Of a stretch of DNA of 64,000 nt, positions 12,073 through 23,700 are shown in pieces. The notes beneath the pieces were generated by a model. That model was given only the letters and a program-made list of their open reading frames with translations, did not search any database and was not told the DNA's origin. The translations under genes and the position numbers were made by a program. The stretch's first letter is position 1. Each line of letters begins with the position of its first letter. The DNA lies in NCBI GenBank assembly GCA_012845835.1, contig JABAKD010000012.1:8297973-8361972 (forward strand), given 5' to 3'. This DNA comes from Undaria pinnatifida (taxonomy: Eukaryota; Sar; Phaeophyceae; Laminariales; Alariaceae).

Positions 12073-13175
12073 TGTACAGGAATTATGGGCACCAGTACCT
12101 CCGTCGATCAGTTGCGAGATCGTCTGAAAGAACTTACGCGTCGGGTTTCCGGTCGTGGTGCACGTTTCGCGGGTGAACCGCGCAGGACCGGTATGTGCGA
12201 CCGTATGAGTCGGAGGAGGCCAATGTGTGGGCTTTGATTGACTTTGCTACGTAGTGTTGTGCGTCACAGAACAATCAAGCCGGAACTATTTCGAGTAAGC
12301 TAGCTGCGATTCAACATTTCCATCGGGTTGATGTTGGCATCGAGCTGTCAATCCGATCGCCGTTGATCAAGAGTGTATGGCAAGGTATCTCGCGATCGCA
12401 TACATTGGCGGGAACACGGCAACGGGTTCGGCTCCCTATATCGTGGCATATATTGATCAAGGGGCAGGAACTGATACCTTCCTGGGGTTCTGGGGGTAGA
12501 GTGCTTTGGTTATGTGTGGGCATGAGCTATTTTTTCTTAGCCAGGTCAGATGAGGAATTTGCTAATGGCTCAGGTGTGGTGAACCCAGCGCATTGTCTCA
12601 CGCGAAGTGATGCTGCGTTCTTTTCTGGCAACAGAAAGTTGAGGCGTCTTCAATGGAATGATGCCGACCGGGTTGAGGTGTGATTCCGCGGCCACAAAGG
12701 CGACCAGGCTCAAGTCAGAAGCGTCATTGTACGTACCTGGAGCGAGGTTCGGGCCCGTGTTCTGCGATGGGTCAGGGTGGCGGAGCCGTTGCTCTTATGG
12801 TAGCACCACTGTCATGTTTCGCAGCTCTACCTCTTGAACATGCGCCACATTCCTCGTACCGTTCAGGGAGGCAAGTAAGAGTGTGGGGATGTGGTCAGGC
12901 GTTCCGAGCGTTGAGAGAGATATTTGAAAAGTTGAGACGTAACCCCGAACAGTACGCTCTGCACTCGCTGAGGATAGGAAGTGCCTCGATGCTTGCAACT
13001 GGAGGTGACGTGTCGGAACGAGTCATACAGCGAGAAAGGGAGGTGGAAGTCCGATGCATATAAGGTGGACACCCGGAATAATGCGGACGATACGGGACAT
13101 GGTGTCTCGTAAACTAGCAGCTGGCAAGGGTTTGAAAAGACAGCCAGGTCAAGATACTGTATGGGGTAAACTGTA
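12073..13175 (+). pseudogene. tyrosine recombinase (DIRS-like) remnant
   Basis: Segments in three frames can be lined up with the integrase of tyrosine-recombinase retrotransposons, which inserts element DNA without target duplication. Visible parts, in order: an N-terminal DNA-binding domain (block ERTYASGFRSWC near 12130); a helical segment ending ISRSHTLAGTRQRVRLP near 12400; a box-I arginine in the block YFFLARSDE near 12535; KGDQAQ near 12700; the HxxR box as HSLRIGSA near 12962; and a C-terminal block RWKSDAYKV near 13045. The position usually occupied by a second Tyr after KV is Asp. Several frameshifts and stops make it non-functional. Its neighbour upstream is the gag-like region, with no reverse transcriptase between them. 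Confidence 0.75.
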
Positions 13176-13204
13176 GAAGTCTCAGGGTAACCTCGGTTGT
13201 GGAG

Positions 13205-13690
13205 GAGTCAGTGATGTTGGACCATTCGGTGGCTCAGTCGTCCGAGAGATCGCACAGTAGAACCCAGACAGTGGAGGGAGAGAGATGCGTTTGTGAGCAA
13301 AGACATATGGGTATGAGGCAGAGTTGGATACTGCCTTGTTAGCCACCTGATCCCCCTCTCAAGCCACAGAAAATGATAATATATAACGCAATTCGAAAGA
13401 TATACGCAACGAAGTGAAATATTATTAGGAATCGAGAACCGATAAAATAAATATTTCATTTGTTGTTCTAGAGATAATTCGGCGTTGTGGTTCATATTCT
13501 CTGGCGGAACACGAAGTACGTAGCTCACTTTGACTGCAGCAGCTGGCATTGTTTGGTTGATCGCGCTTGTGGGGATACCAAGTGGATACCGCATGGGACG
13601 GTGCTGGCAGACTGGTAGAACACGCGAACAGACAGAGCTGTTGTTTACAACTGGACAGCGGTCGCTCGCTGTACCAGATAATTCGTGATT
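13205..13690 (+). repeat. mosaic dispersed repeat, copy 3 (segments C and B)
   Basis: 13205-13410 is the inverse of 640-840 and 13426-13690 matches 4692-4960. It abuts the foldback element on its right. Confidence 0.8.
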
Positions 13691-13724
13691 TCTCCCGCCC
13701 ACTGGTGGGTCCATTAGACCATAA

Positions 13725-14273
13725 AAAAATGGGCCCGTCAGCCCATCAGGTCTACAAACAACCCGTGACAAGTTTGACAAGAATCGACCGATGCCGTCAA
13801 CAGTGACCCCAACGGGCCTGGCCAACGCTCTAGGGACTCCTCCGAGCAACACCCCCCTGGAGGACAACTGTCACTGCTGTCAGCGCCAGCTGGTGCTACT
13901 GCAGAGTACAAACGCCGGTAGCGCTGACTTCCCGGGCTGCCCGGGATACCCGGACGAGTGCGCGTGGGCGGGAATTATTCTATCCTGGAGCAAACCGTGC
14001 TCTTTCTGCGGCGAGCCCTTCGTCGTCGTCCAACAACGCACTCATCCGGGTATCCCGGGCAGCCCGGGAAGTCAGCGCTACCGGCGTTTGTACTCTGCAG
14101 TAGCACCAGCTGGCGCTGACAGCAGTGACAATTGTCCTCCAGGGGGGTGTTGCTCGGAGGAGTCCCTAGAGCGTTGGCCAGGCCCGTTGGGGTCACTGTT
14201 GACGGCATCGGTCGATCGTGTCAAACTTGTCACGGGTTGTTTGTAGGCCTGATGGGCTGACGGGCCCATTTTT
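13725..14273. mobile_element. foldback element with about 238-bp inverted arms
   Basis: The left arm (13725-13962) and right arm (14037-14273) are near-perfect reverse complements; I count about five differences including one indel. They are separated by a 74-bp loop. The outer ends read AAAAATGGGCCCGTCAGCCC on both sides. Both arms therefore encode the same spurious peptide on opposite strands. It carries no transposase, and no convincing target duplication is visible. It lies exactly between mosaic repeat segment B and an inverted segment A. Confidence 0.85.
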
Positions 14274-14285
14274 CCCGTTTGAGAA

Positions 14286-14862
14286 AATATGCCATGCTCA
14301 AGGTGAACGCCTCTCGCAGGAGAAAAACCGGGGACAGAACACGGACGGCAAGCACATGACACGTAGCGCAAAATACATGCACCGTACGCACGACATAAGG
14401 CGCGCAGCGCACACAAACATACGTAGTAATATCGACAACCCGTCTCTGTACAGGGTAACCACATAGTTTCGGGGAGCCATGCAATGTGCGAGCATACATC
14501 TCACGACAAAACTTAAGGAAGTGCACGTACTCCCGTGGTAGGCCTCGTAAGGGAAAAAACCGGTTTGCATCAATATATTACTCACGTAAAAGTAAGTCCT
14601 TTCACGGGGATAGGAGATGCGGAAACCCCGGGGATAGGGGATTTGGAATCCCGGGGGCTTGTCTAATCCATGCCCGCTGGCAAAAACGTTAAAAAGTGTT
14701 GCCAAGCGCGACACACTGCGCCTATCGCGCCCAAACCTCGACGACAGTGATCGCAGGGTCCAAATTGTGTCCACCCCCTTTTGGGATTTGGGATAAAGCT
14801 GCGAGCACGAAGAGATATTATTCTCGGGAACAGAGGCAAACATGGCAATTACAACTGTACAC
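14286..14862 (-). repeat. mosaic dispersed repeat, segment A, inverted copy
   Basis: Reverse complement of 4104-4682, including the two CCCCGGGGATAGG blocks and the GGCGTTCACCTTGAGCATG block. Divergence is moderate. Confidence 0.8.
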
Positions 14863-17648
14863 ATCAGTCAGATGTCCGCAGCCTTTAATTCGGCACTTGT
14901 GCCACCTCCCTATCCGCATCCCGGACGGGAACCTTGTATATTTAGCCCGTAAAAACGGCTGCGTACTCTATAAATGAAAAAACATGGCCCCACGAAAAAA
15001 GCAAGATAGTGCAAGAAACACGGGAAGTGCGTGTTTTAGGCAGCAGGTGAAATTGGAAAGGACACGAAAAACCAACAACCACAAAAGCGGACGAAGACGG
15101 ACGAAAAACGAAACATAAAAAAAAAAGTCACCACTTCATCACAGTACAGGCAGAAACAACAACGTTCAATATTGGGCAGCAGTGCTTACAACAAAACAAA
15201 AGCAAACAGCCGCGAAGATTCGCAAATCGCATGCTCGACGCAGTTGGAAAGGTCTCGTCAATACCGCAAAACGGAAAAAAACACGCGCGTCGAGCACGAA
15301 TAACGAACGAAAAAACACGGCTTACTGCAAAAAAGAAAGAACAGGAGATGCCGCACATGGTGACATGAAACCTGCGACTCGAAACCAATCCCCCCAAACA
15401 AACCCCCCAAACAAACGTGCGTCGAGAACCAGCTGTCGTCGGTCAAATATCGGCCGGTCCTCTCCTAATAATCACCTTGAAGGGAAAGCACGCCGCCAGC
15501 GTCTTTGGTTGGTCTTTGATTGGGTCAAGGGGGAAAATTTTCAAACTGGGACATTGCGATACTGCCTCTTTCCACCAGGCGTTAGCAATAAAGCCCTCCC
15601 TGCGGTACAAGGCAGGACCATGGAAGCCCCTGAGGATGGTAACTACCCATCCACGGTTTTCCGGTTATAATCGGTGGGTTACGTCAAAAGCTGATTTCGG
15701 GCTACAACCGGTAGGTTGCTATCTCAGCTACGGGATGCTGCCATCCCCGGTTTGGTTCGCAAGACCGTACTGACCGAGAAAGTACTCGTTTCCACCACGC
15801 CTGGGTGGTCTCCGCGAAATTCTTGTGATCGAACTTGGGCCCTTCGAACAACGCTACTCTGGTGAAACGGTGGAATATTGGTGGTTGTTGTCGACCTACT
15901 TTTGTTTGTGGAGTTCGTGGACGCTATTGTTTTCTACCAAAGCGAAAAAAAACGCAGTAATTCCACGTAGCTTGTGCCTAAAAACGTGGGTGTGGTTCCA
16001 ACGGGGTCAATATCAGATACCTGAGACAGAGACTTCATTTACTGCGAGATGTGTACCTTGTCAGCAAGTGCTCAAACACACATGCTGACTGAGCGCACAC
16101 TACGGTTCACTCTCGCCACCATTTGTATCCTTATTGCCTGCGATCATAAGTGATGCCCGCCCTACAGTTAACTTCGCGGTTCGAGTTCAATGTCGCAGCA
16201 CAACATTGCCCTTCACTTGCTTCTTGTGGTGGAGGGCCCATAAAAATAGCTGTTCCTAAATCGATCCCCGCCACTGTTTTGTTCTTACTTTTAGATGCCG
16301 CGGGACGTTTCGTTTTCGGGAGACGCGGTATGCAAACAATTTTCGGACTTTAGAATAAATCAGCTGCGAGTTCAGCCGATTGGGCGATGTATACTCTTCT
16401 GGGCGCTATATACTCTTCTATATACTCGCTCATCCTCGATGCCCGTATGGAAATCACCTAATGTATTGACGTCGGCCTTGTCTCGGTGTTAGACGGGCTC
16501 GTGCGTGGCCTAGGCTAAGTGTTTTCTTCGTGTTGTTGGAGCAAGGGGATTTTCTTCCACAACCCCCTCAAGCGTCAACCGAGAGGAAATATTAACCCCG
16601 ATAGAACTGCAAAATCTATCCCACGCTAGCTCCAAGCGGTTGTGCCCGAAAACGTGGGTGCACTTCCAAAGTGAGAAGTTGGAGCATTGGGGTCGCTCTC
16701 GTCCAGGAGGATCCTTCACTCACTGGCGCGTTCGGGATTTGCGTACTGTATCCCGAACATAAACCAGTATGAGCATCCGTCCGGTATGGCGGGTCTCTCG
16801 TAGAGACCGGGCGTATGTCGACCCACGTCTATGGTTGACAGGTGTGATCTGCACGCGTTGTAGCAATGATTTTGGCCATGTTGCTTTAGTGTTGATTTGC
16901 ACCCGTGTGTATATCGGCATGCGAATCGCATGACACCCGTCCCCCGCATCAGGCAATTCCGCCATATTCGGAGTTTAGTTAACCAATACTACGGTATAGT
17001 TTGCGGTTGAACGAACGGCTGTGGCGAGAGCTGTACGTCGACCCACTTGGAAATAGCTCCCTGGGTATGACATACCGTGGTATATGCTACCGGTTATACG
17101 AGGGTATATAGGAAACACGAACTACGGAAATTAACGTTCAAGTGCGGCACCACACGAGCGATGATTAGTGGCAGTAGTATTACTAGCCATTTTATGTTGT
17201 GAAGGGGGTACACACCCGACGAAACTTGTAATTTGTATCATGTTTTGCTGATCATTTTAATCACGATGCAACGACAACGATACCGCAACAAAAAAACATG
17301 CCGTATGCGCATGCCAACCTGTGTGAAAAGGTCCTTGCAGATCTCTCCCGTCTTCCCGTAGAGTTCATTGTTGCTGTTCCATACCTACCTGGTACCTGTT
17401 ATTATGTATTACAGAAGGAGTTATTTTTTCCATCATCACTTTCACCGTTAGCGACCTTGTGGACAAGGTCATGCCGTGGTCACAGGTGCCTTCCTTCCCC
17501 CCCCCCGGTACGTGCCTTCGTTTGTATTGCGCATGAGGTGCAGAAACGGCACTGGTCGCCGATTATACTCGAATATTGCAAACTCACGCTCTCGCGCTTG
17601 CCGCTAGTACATTTTTACCCAAGAAAAAGTCCCACGAGTACGAGAAGG
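14863..17648. other. gene-free interval
   Basis: No supported gene. A block around AAAACGTGGGTG occurs near 15980 and 16650 and suggests another diverged dispersed repeat. ORFs up to about 160 codons are present but show no domain. Confidence 0.45.
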
Positions 17649-17715
17649 CACCCGGGGGGGATTTGAACCCGCATCAACTTAACAGGTACGAGGTTCACCT
17701 GCTACACCACCGTGG
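17649..17715 (-). tRNA. tRNA-Asn-like sequence, probably degenerate
   Basis: On the minus strand a T-arm with loop TTCAAAT and a stem of four G-C pairs (GCGGG/CCCCC with one mismatch) follows a possible anticodon loop CTGTTAA (anticodon GTT, Asn). A D-arm-like GGT/ACC pairing lies upstream, and the GGTTCAAATCC-type B box is intact. The anticodon stem pairs poorly and the acceptor has mismatches, so this may be a pseudogene or tRNA-derived repeat. Confidence 0.4.
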
Positions 17716-19849
17716 ACGCCGAGTTGTACCATGTGTTATCGCAAGAGTTGTACTACACGTGGTAAGTTACAGCAGAAAGTATATCATGACCTACAAGGTA
17801 CAAGGTTCCCCTTCGGCATGCGGGTAACGTAAAATCCCGGCGGCATCGCAAGGCGAAAAAGGAGACCGGTGACACACGTATAAATATTTCCCCACCTATA
17901 ACGGTGTTACGCGTATTCACATAGATAAACCCCACTCCTCTTCTTAGAGGGAAAATGTGTGGCATGAGCTAGTGCATTGCTCCAAAGAAAGAGTAGTACT
18001 CAGCGGGAAGAGTGTGATGATGACGGTGGGTGCACGTTGTACTGATGTACGCGCAAACGAATTATTAGTGGCCAGGGGATGCTGTGTACCGTACGTGGAA
18101 TAGTGTTTGTTGCTATGTATTGCGTCACACGTGCTTGCACTTGGTGGTAATGGATAAGGTTGACCAGCCAATGTCAGTCGCTCTTGGATTTTGTACAATA
18201 ATTAATTGGTTGGCGGCAACAATTTCGGCATGTGTGGTGCACGTGGAAGGATTTTCCATGAGTTGGAGGTAGTAGTGTTCAACGCTTTGTTTGGTACTAC
18301 TAACCCACTATGTTTGAGAGGAACCGTAACCTTGATGTACTCCTCGTTTATCCTCATAGAAAGTAGAGCTAGATCGTTAGTGTTCCCGCCTGAACCCGCC
18401 ACTACTTGATGCATGTGCTCAGAAATGTAAGTGTGTATGATATGTGTGTACGATAATAACAACAGACCTAGAACTGATCCACCCAGTCAATCAGATGGCG
18501 TCCTGGGCGCGTGGCGAACGCTGAAATAGAACTGTACCCTATTTTGGCCACAGTAGCACCGAGTATATACCTGAGTTTGGCTATCACCAATAAGGAGTTA
18601 TACCCTTGTACCCTACCCATGGTTCCACACTGCCCCAAAAAAAATTTGGCCTGGTCGAGACTCGCGTGCATGCTGCGCTCGCGATGCCTGCCGCCCTCGC
18701 CGCGCTCGGTGCCATCTTCCAAGCTTTCCTCGCCCTATGTCCCTGTGAGCACCGTCTCCCGCGCGGAGAGATGCAAGCCGTGCCCTGTGGCGCTCGTTCC
18801 AACACTCGGCTGCTCCCGGCCTCTACCTCCCAGCCTCCTCCTGCTGGCATCCGCTCTGCCCGGAAATATAATGCCGGGATATATGTTTTCGTTCAAGAAA
18901 ACGGTCCTTACATTCGGACACGTCTAGTTACCCTGCAAGAGAAAAATAAACACACCGGGTCAACCACGCCCACAGACGCTTTCGATCCTGCCTCGACGAG
19001 CGGCCGCCCGCGCGGCAGGAGAGCGCAGGCCGATTTACCCTTGTCTGCACCCATGCCCACGCACCCACGTCGAGATCCGGGGCCGCAACGGCTCAGGGCG
19101 GCGCGCTCCCAAACCCCACACTAATCCGATCCACATGTGTACTGCTGCTACTACTGCTGTATGTTGCTGCTACTGCTGATGTTGTGCTGTTGCTGAGGTC
19201 AATTTCGTCCGGGTGGTTGCTGCTACTGCTGCTGTGCTGCTGCTGAGGTTAGTTGAGTAGCGGGCCACTTGTTACGAACAAAACAACGAAGAGCAAAATA
19301 TTGTGAAAGTTTATCAAAACATCAAAATTTGAAAAACAATTTTGGATGTACCAAGTGACCTGCTGGTCTCAGGGGGGCGGAACGCATTCCCTTGCAAAAT
19401 AGAGCCAGCAAAGCGACGTTTAATGCGCCGGGCACCGCCACGGAGCTCGGCCGAGATCCAGACATGCTTCATACTGTACCCATGGCAGGCTAGCTTGCCC
19501 CGCGGCCGAAAGTGCGAGAAGACTCGGCCGCCGGAGAGCAGCGAGCAAAATAAAAACGAAGATAATGTTTTACATAAACATATACACAGCAGGGGTTATA
19601 CCATATGTTACAGCATGAGTTGTATTAGACACGCATAGCCAACCAGTCGTTTCGCTCTTTACTGCGCCTAACGTTTGAAGGACAGCCTACTTGGAAGTAG
19701 CGTGGGGTCATTTTTACAGTATTAAGTGGTAATAGTAAAGGCTTCGCCCCTGCAGGTGCACTCTCGCATAACTAGGGGATTTATCGACCGCCCAAACTGC
19801 GGCCGTTCCACTTCTCGGGAGCTTCTCTAAGCTTTCCCGCCGCTGCCGT
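17716..19849. other. gene-free interval with CTG-rich tract
   Basis: A GC-rich block at about 18640-19120 has long overlapping ORFs on both strands without recognisable domains. A CTGCTGTGCTGCTGCTGAGGT-type tract occupies about 19137-19250. No gene can be defended. Confidence 0.45.
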
Positions 19850-20700
19850 AAGTGTGGGCGAACACTCGCCCCAAGCTCCTCCAAGCTTTTCCGTCGCTAG
19901 AGCCGCCGCCGCGGGGCTGCATAGTCGAGGAGGTGGAAGGGGGAGGGGAGGAGGACCCAGCGTGGGTAGTTATCTTCATGGATGATGCGGTTTCGGTGGA
20001 GGTGCAATGGGAAGCAGGCGGGGGGAGGTGCCTATGAGTGCTGTCGCAGGCACTGGCGTCGAATCACCACCAGGCGATGGGAGAAAGGGCAGTGGGAGAG
20101 GAGCATCTGCTGTCACATTAGAAGGTGACGGATTGTGCCCCTCGGCAGGAAGTGCTGGGCTTTGACCTAGACACGGAGAGAATGACGATATCCTTACCGG
20201 GAAGGAAGATCAATGAGGTACGGGAGATACTCCAGGAGTGGCCCGAGGAGAGGAGAAAGGCAACTGTACGGGAGGTCCTCGTGCTGGCAGGCAAACTGCA
20301 CCACGTGGCGTACGTGATCAGACCAGGGCGGTATTTCGTGCGGCGGCTTCTGCAGCTGAGCAAGCTGCATCTGAATGGGCAGGAGAAAAGGGGGGGAGGG
20401 GGGGGCTGGGGAAGGGACAGGAAGAAGGCAGAGGCAGGGAGGGTGTTATATCTGACGGAAGAGTTCATGGCGGACGTGGAGTGGTGAAGATGGTGCATGA
20501 CGGAGGACTAGGCCGCGCGAGGGGAGGAGTTGGGGGCACCGTTCGTCCGGTTCGTGAAACAGCCCCATAAAAGGACCTGGCTTTCCGACGCATCATTCGA
20601 GGCAGTAGGGGGGCTATGCCTGGAGACGGGGGTGTGTTGGAGGTACAACCTGACCGAGGAAGAGAGAACGAGGACGGTTAGGAGACCAAATTGGGTCCAC
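19850..20700 (+). pseudogene. DIRS-like reverse transcriptase / RNase H remnant
   Basis: The active-site block WVVIFMDDAVSVEVQW (near 19955-20005) is the YxDD-type motif of reverse transcriptase. After a frame change the reading continues through a TAG near 20120 into VLGFDLDTERMTISLPGRK, then a connection region with LAGKLHHVAYVIRPGRYF (near 20285-20340). A further shift leads to the RNase H start TWLSDASFEAVGGLCLE (near 20577-20630). The order (RT palm, thumb/connection, RNase H) is that of tyrosine-recombinase retrotransposons. At least two frameshifts and one stop make it inactive. It belongs to the same broad family as the 10.6-13.2 kb remnant but is separated from it by other repeats. 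Confidence 0.75.
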
Positions 20701-23700
20701 AGGCGACCGTTCAGGCAAAGTTTGGCAGGGATCTTCGGGAATTTCAAACTTTTGGCCTTCCCTTGTCACCGGTTTTTTTACGGGCCTGACCCTAAGACCA
20801 ACTATTATGGGGAATATTTTGAGCGATTATTTCTTTCTTTAACAGGGATCTCCGACGCCAAAAATAAAAATCATCCACTATGGGACCGGAAATCATCGTT
20901 ATTTCTGGGTTCAGAAATAATCGAGGCCAGAAATAAGCGGTTTTGGTGGTTTCTGAGCCCAGAAATAACAGCTCTTCCACCTCTCAGAACTAGGATTATT
21001 TTACTTTAGGATACTAGCTCGTACGATACCAAGTATCACATGTCACCACTGCCTATACTGTACCTGGTATGATACCTATCTGCTGTACACGTCACCCATC
21101 ACACACAACAAAGAATCACAAACACATGAACACACCTACGACAGCATGCCGCGCTTGTTGTGTGCGAGACAGAGCTTCGTCCTCACACAAACGCGACAGC
21201 AGCAGCAGCACCACCATCGAAACCACCACAGGCACACCACAGCAGCACCACAGCAGCAGCACAGTAGCAGAGACAGCAGCAGAGGCGGTGGTGACCTAAA
21301 GTCGCCGGCGACAGTCTACGTGCCAGAATTCAAAAATGAAGGCAAACGGCAAAACAAGACCTACCAATTCAAAAAATATAAGCAATTTCCAGAAATCAGA
21401 AGCGATAGACTATAGACTACAGGACGGTATTTCTGATGCAGTTATTTCTGGAGCCTCAAAATGTGGGACGGTGGTCCCTTCGCAGGTTCTCTTTCTCAGA
21501 TGGAGGTGTGGAGACACACCGAGGTAGGTTATGTGCGCAACCGCACGCTCGAGGGTCAACGATGAGGAAACACCTCAGAGTCTACCTCGAGGAGCCCAGA
21601 GGATGATCTTGGGCCGATGATCTTGAAGGATTATAGTGACAAGGAGGCGGTACAATCTAGGGAATAGGAACTGGTATCCACACTACCCCACTACCCCACC
21701 ACCCCCCTTTTTTTCCAGACGTGCAAACGTGCGCGTCTTATTATGTTGTCGTTGTTATTGTTGTTGTTCTCTCGTCAAACATGGAGACTAGAACTCGTGG
21801 TCACACAAAGGTGCTGGAGCCCTAGGAAGATCCGAAAAACCAAATGAAATCAAAATTCGTCCACGGGAAAAATATTACGCTTGCCCGCCTGAAAACGCAC
21901 AATACGAAGAAAAGGCGCATAAGTGAACTTATCCAATGTGCAAACTGAACTCACATGGCCGCGGATATCCACTCAACTACGGCATAGAGTTCCCCCGTTC
22001 CCACAACTAACCAACTCACGCCTACAAACTACAGCGGTTGGGCTGCCTGCACCGTACGAACCGCACGGTAATCGTGAGCACTGACGAACGCAGCAATTGC
22101 AACGCAGCAGCACACCCTCAATTATAGCAGATGTACTCGCACTTCTTGCCTACCTCTGAATCCACCAATGATGACCAGCGGCCCCTCACAATGGCATATT
22201 GTCCACACAGCGCTGTTGTATGCCGTCGTGCGAGCAGAGAGCAGTTAGTTTGATGTTTGATGGGTTGAAAGTTGAAAGTTGGTTGAAAAAATGGAAAAAA
22301 CAGGTGGTTTCAAAACACTTTATAGGCGTTTCTGCACGGGGTGACGCATCACCCTCCCCTGTACAACATATGTAGGGTTAGGCAGTAGGGTTAGGGTTTC
22401 TGCACAACATATACTCGGCGGCTCAGCGGCCGCACTGGTCCTTGCGAAACATATTTAGGTGCGTGCGCTGCGCCAAAATAAACGCCAGCCCGCGTTGGAA
22501 GCCATTTGTAAACATACCTGGTAGGTGTCTCCTCTCAGTCCCCGATAACAACAACAACTACAGCAGCAGCAGTAGTAACTATTAATAGCTTCGTGTACTA
22601 TTTTTTTTGTTGCTTGCTTCTGTTTCTTCTTCATCGCCTCTTTCGCTGTCTTTTTCAGACTGTGAACTCGGAACCCCTTAATTAAAGTCCAGCGAACTCA
22701 AAGCCCTTCATTCAGCCAACTCAAAGCTCAAAGCCCTTCAGCCAACTCAAAAACCCCCGATGAAGGCCACGTGCCTTCGTTGCACAAAACAAGGAACAAT
22801 TTTTGCACACGCGATGGATGTGCGATCGCATGGAAGCAATCACAAAGTTTCACTGGACGGGGTGAAACGAACGTAACGAACGCGTGTACAACAAGGCAAG
22901 GGCTTCGCATTTATTTGGTGCCGGCAATCGCCCTCACCCACCATGCTTCGGGTAGGCTAAATCTCTGTCATGACTTTCTCTCATATCATGTTCTCATCAT
23001 GTTTGTTCTTGTTTACCTGGTACTCGCTTGCTTGCAGGATCAAGTATATACCAAACACGCCATCCATGTTTAGACTATATTATTATTAATAGAAGAAGTA
23101 AGACAAGTACTTAGTAGTGTTTGACAAAATTGTGTTGTTAGCTTGTACCAGTAAGCGTTTCGCATGCAACGAAGGGTTGTATCAGATCAGAGTAGGATTA
23201 TTCCTTTCAGAGCCCCCAAACCCCTCCCTATACCAATTCCAAGTAATTTTGTCCCCAAAAAGAGGTTCCAGCTGTAAAGGGGTTAAGACCACTATGATGC
23301 TAGAAACGACTTGTCAAGTTGAGCAGAGAACTTGCCAGGAAGGTTTGATTTTCCAGGAATTCAGTACGAACAGATAGATCTAGATCAGAGCTGATCCCGA
23401 ATCTTGCGATCGATCCAGACGGAAACTTCCGCACAAATTTCATCATGCATGGTGTCTGTGCTCGTCGCGGACACAATCGAACATCTCATATTGACATCTC
23501 AGAAGACCTAACAATGCGGCCGCCCGGAACTTGGAAAATAGCTTTTACGCTCTCTCATTGGCCGAGGGCTTTGTGATGGTCCGCAAATGGGAATAATGAG
23601 TAAATTTCCCAAAAAACGGCGCAGCCGCATTTCTCGCCCATTTCTGGCCTGTTTTGGGTCTGGGTTGGGGTCAGGGTTAGGGCTAGGGTGGTGGGTTGGG

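Noticed and set aside
13208-13867. 219-codon minus-strand ORF
   Set aside because: Spans mosaic repeat segments and the foldback arm; similar peptides at 1 kb and 4.8 kb come from the repeated DNA.
13791-14208. Same peptide encoded twice on opposite strands (MPSTVTPTGLANALG...)
   Set aside because: Consequence of the inverted arms of the foldback element, not a duplicated gene.
18584-19124. GC-rich ORFs on both strands suggesting an exon
   Set aside because: No splice-consistent borders, no motif, and neither strand is clearly favoured.
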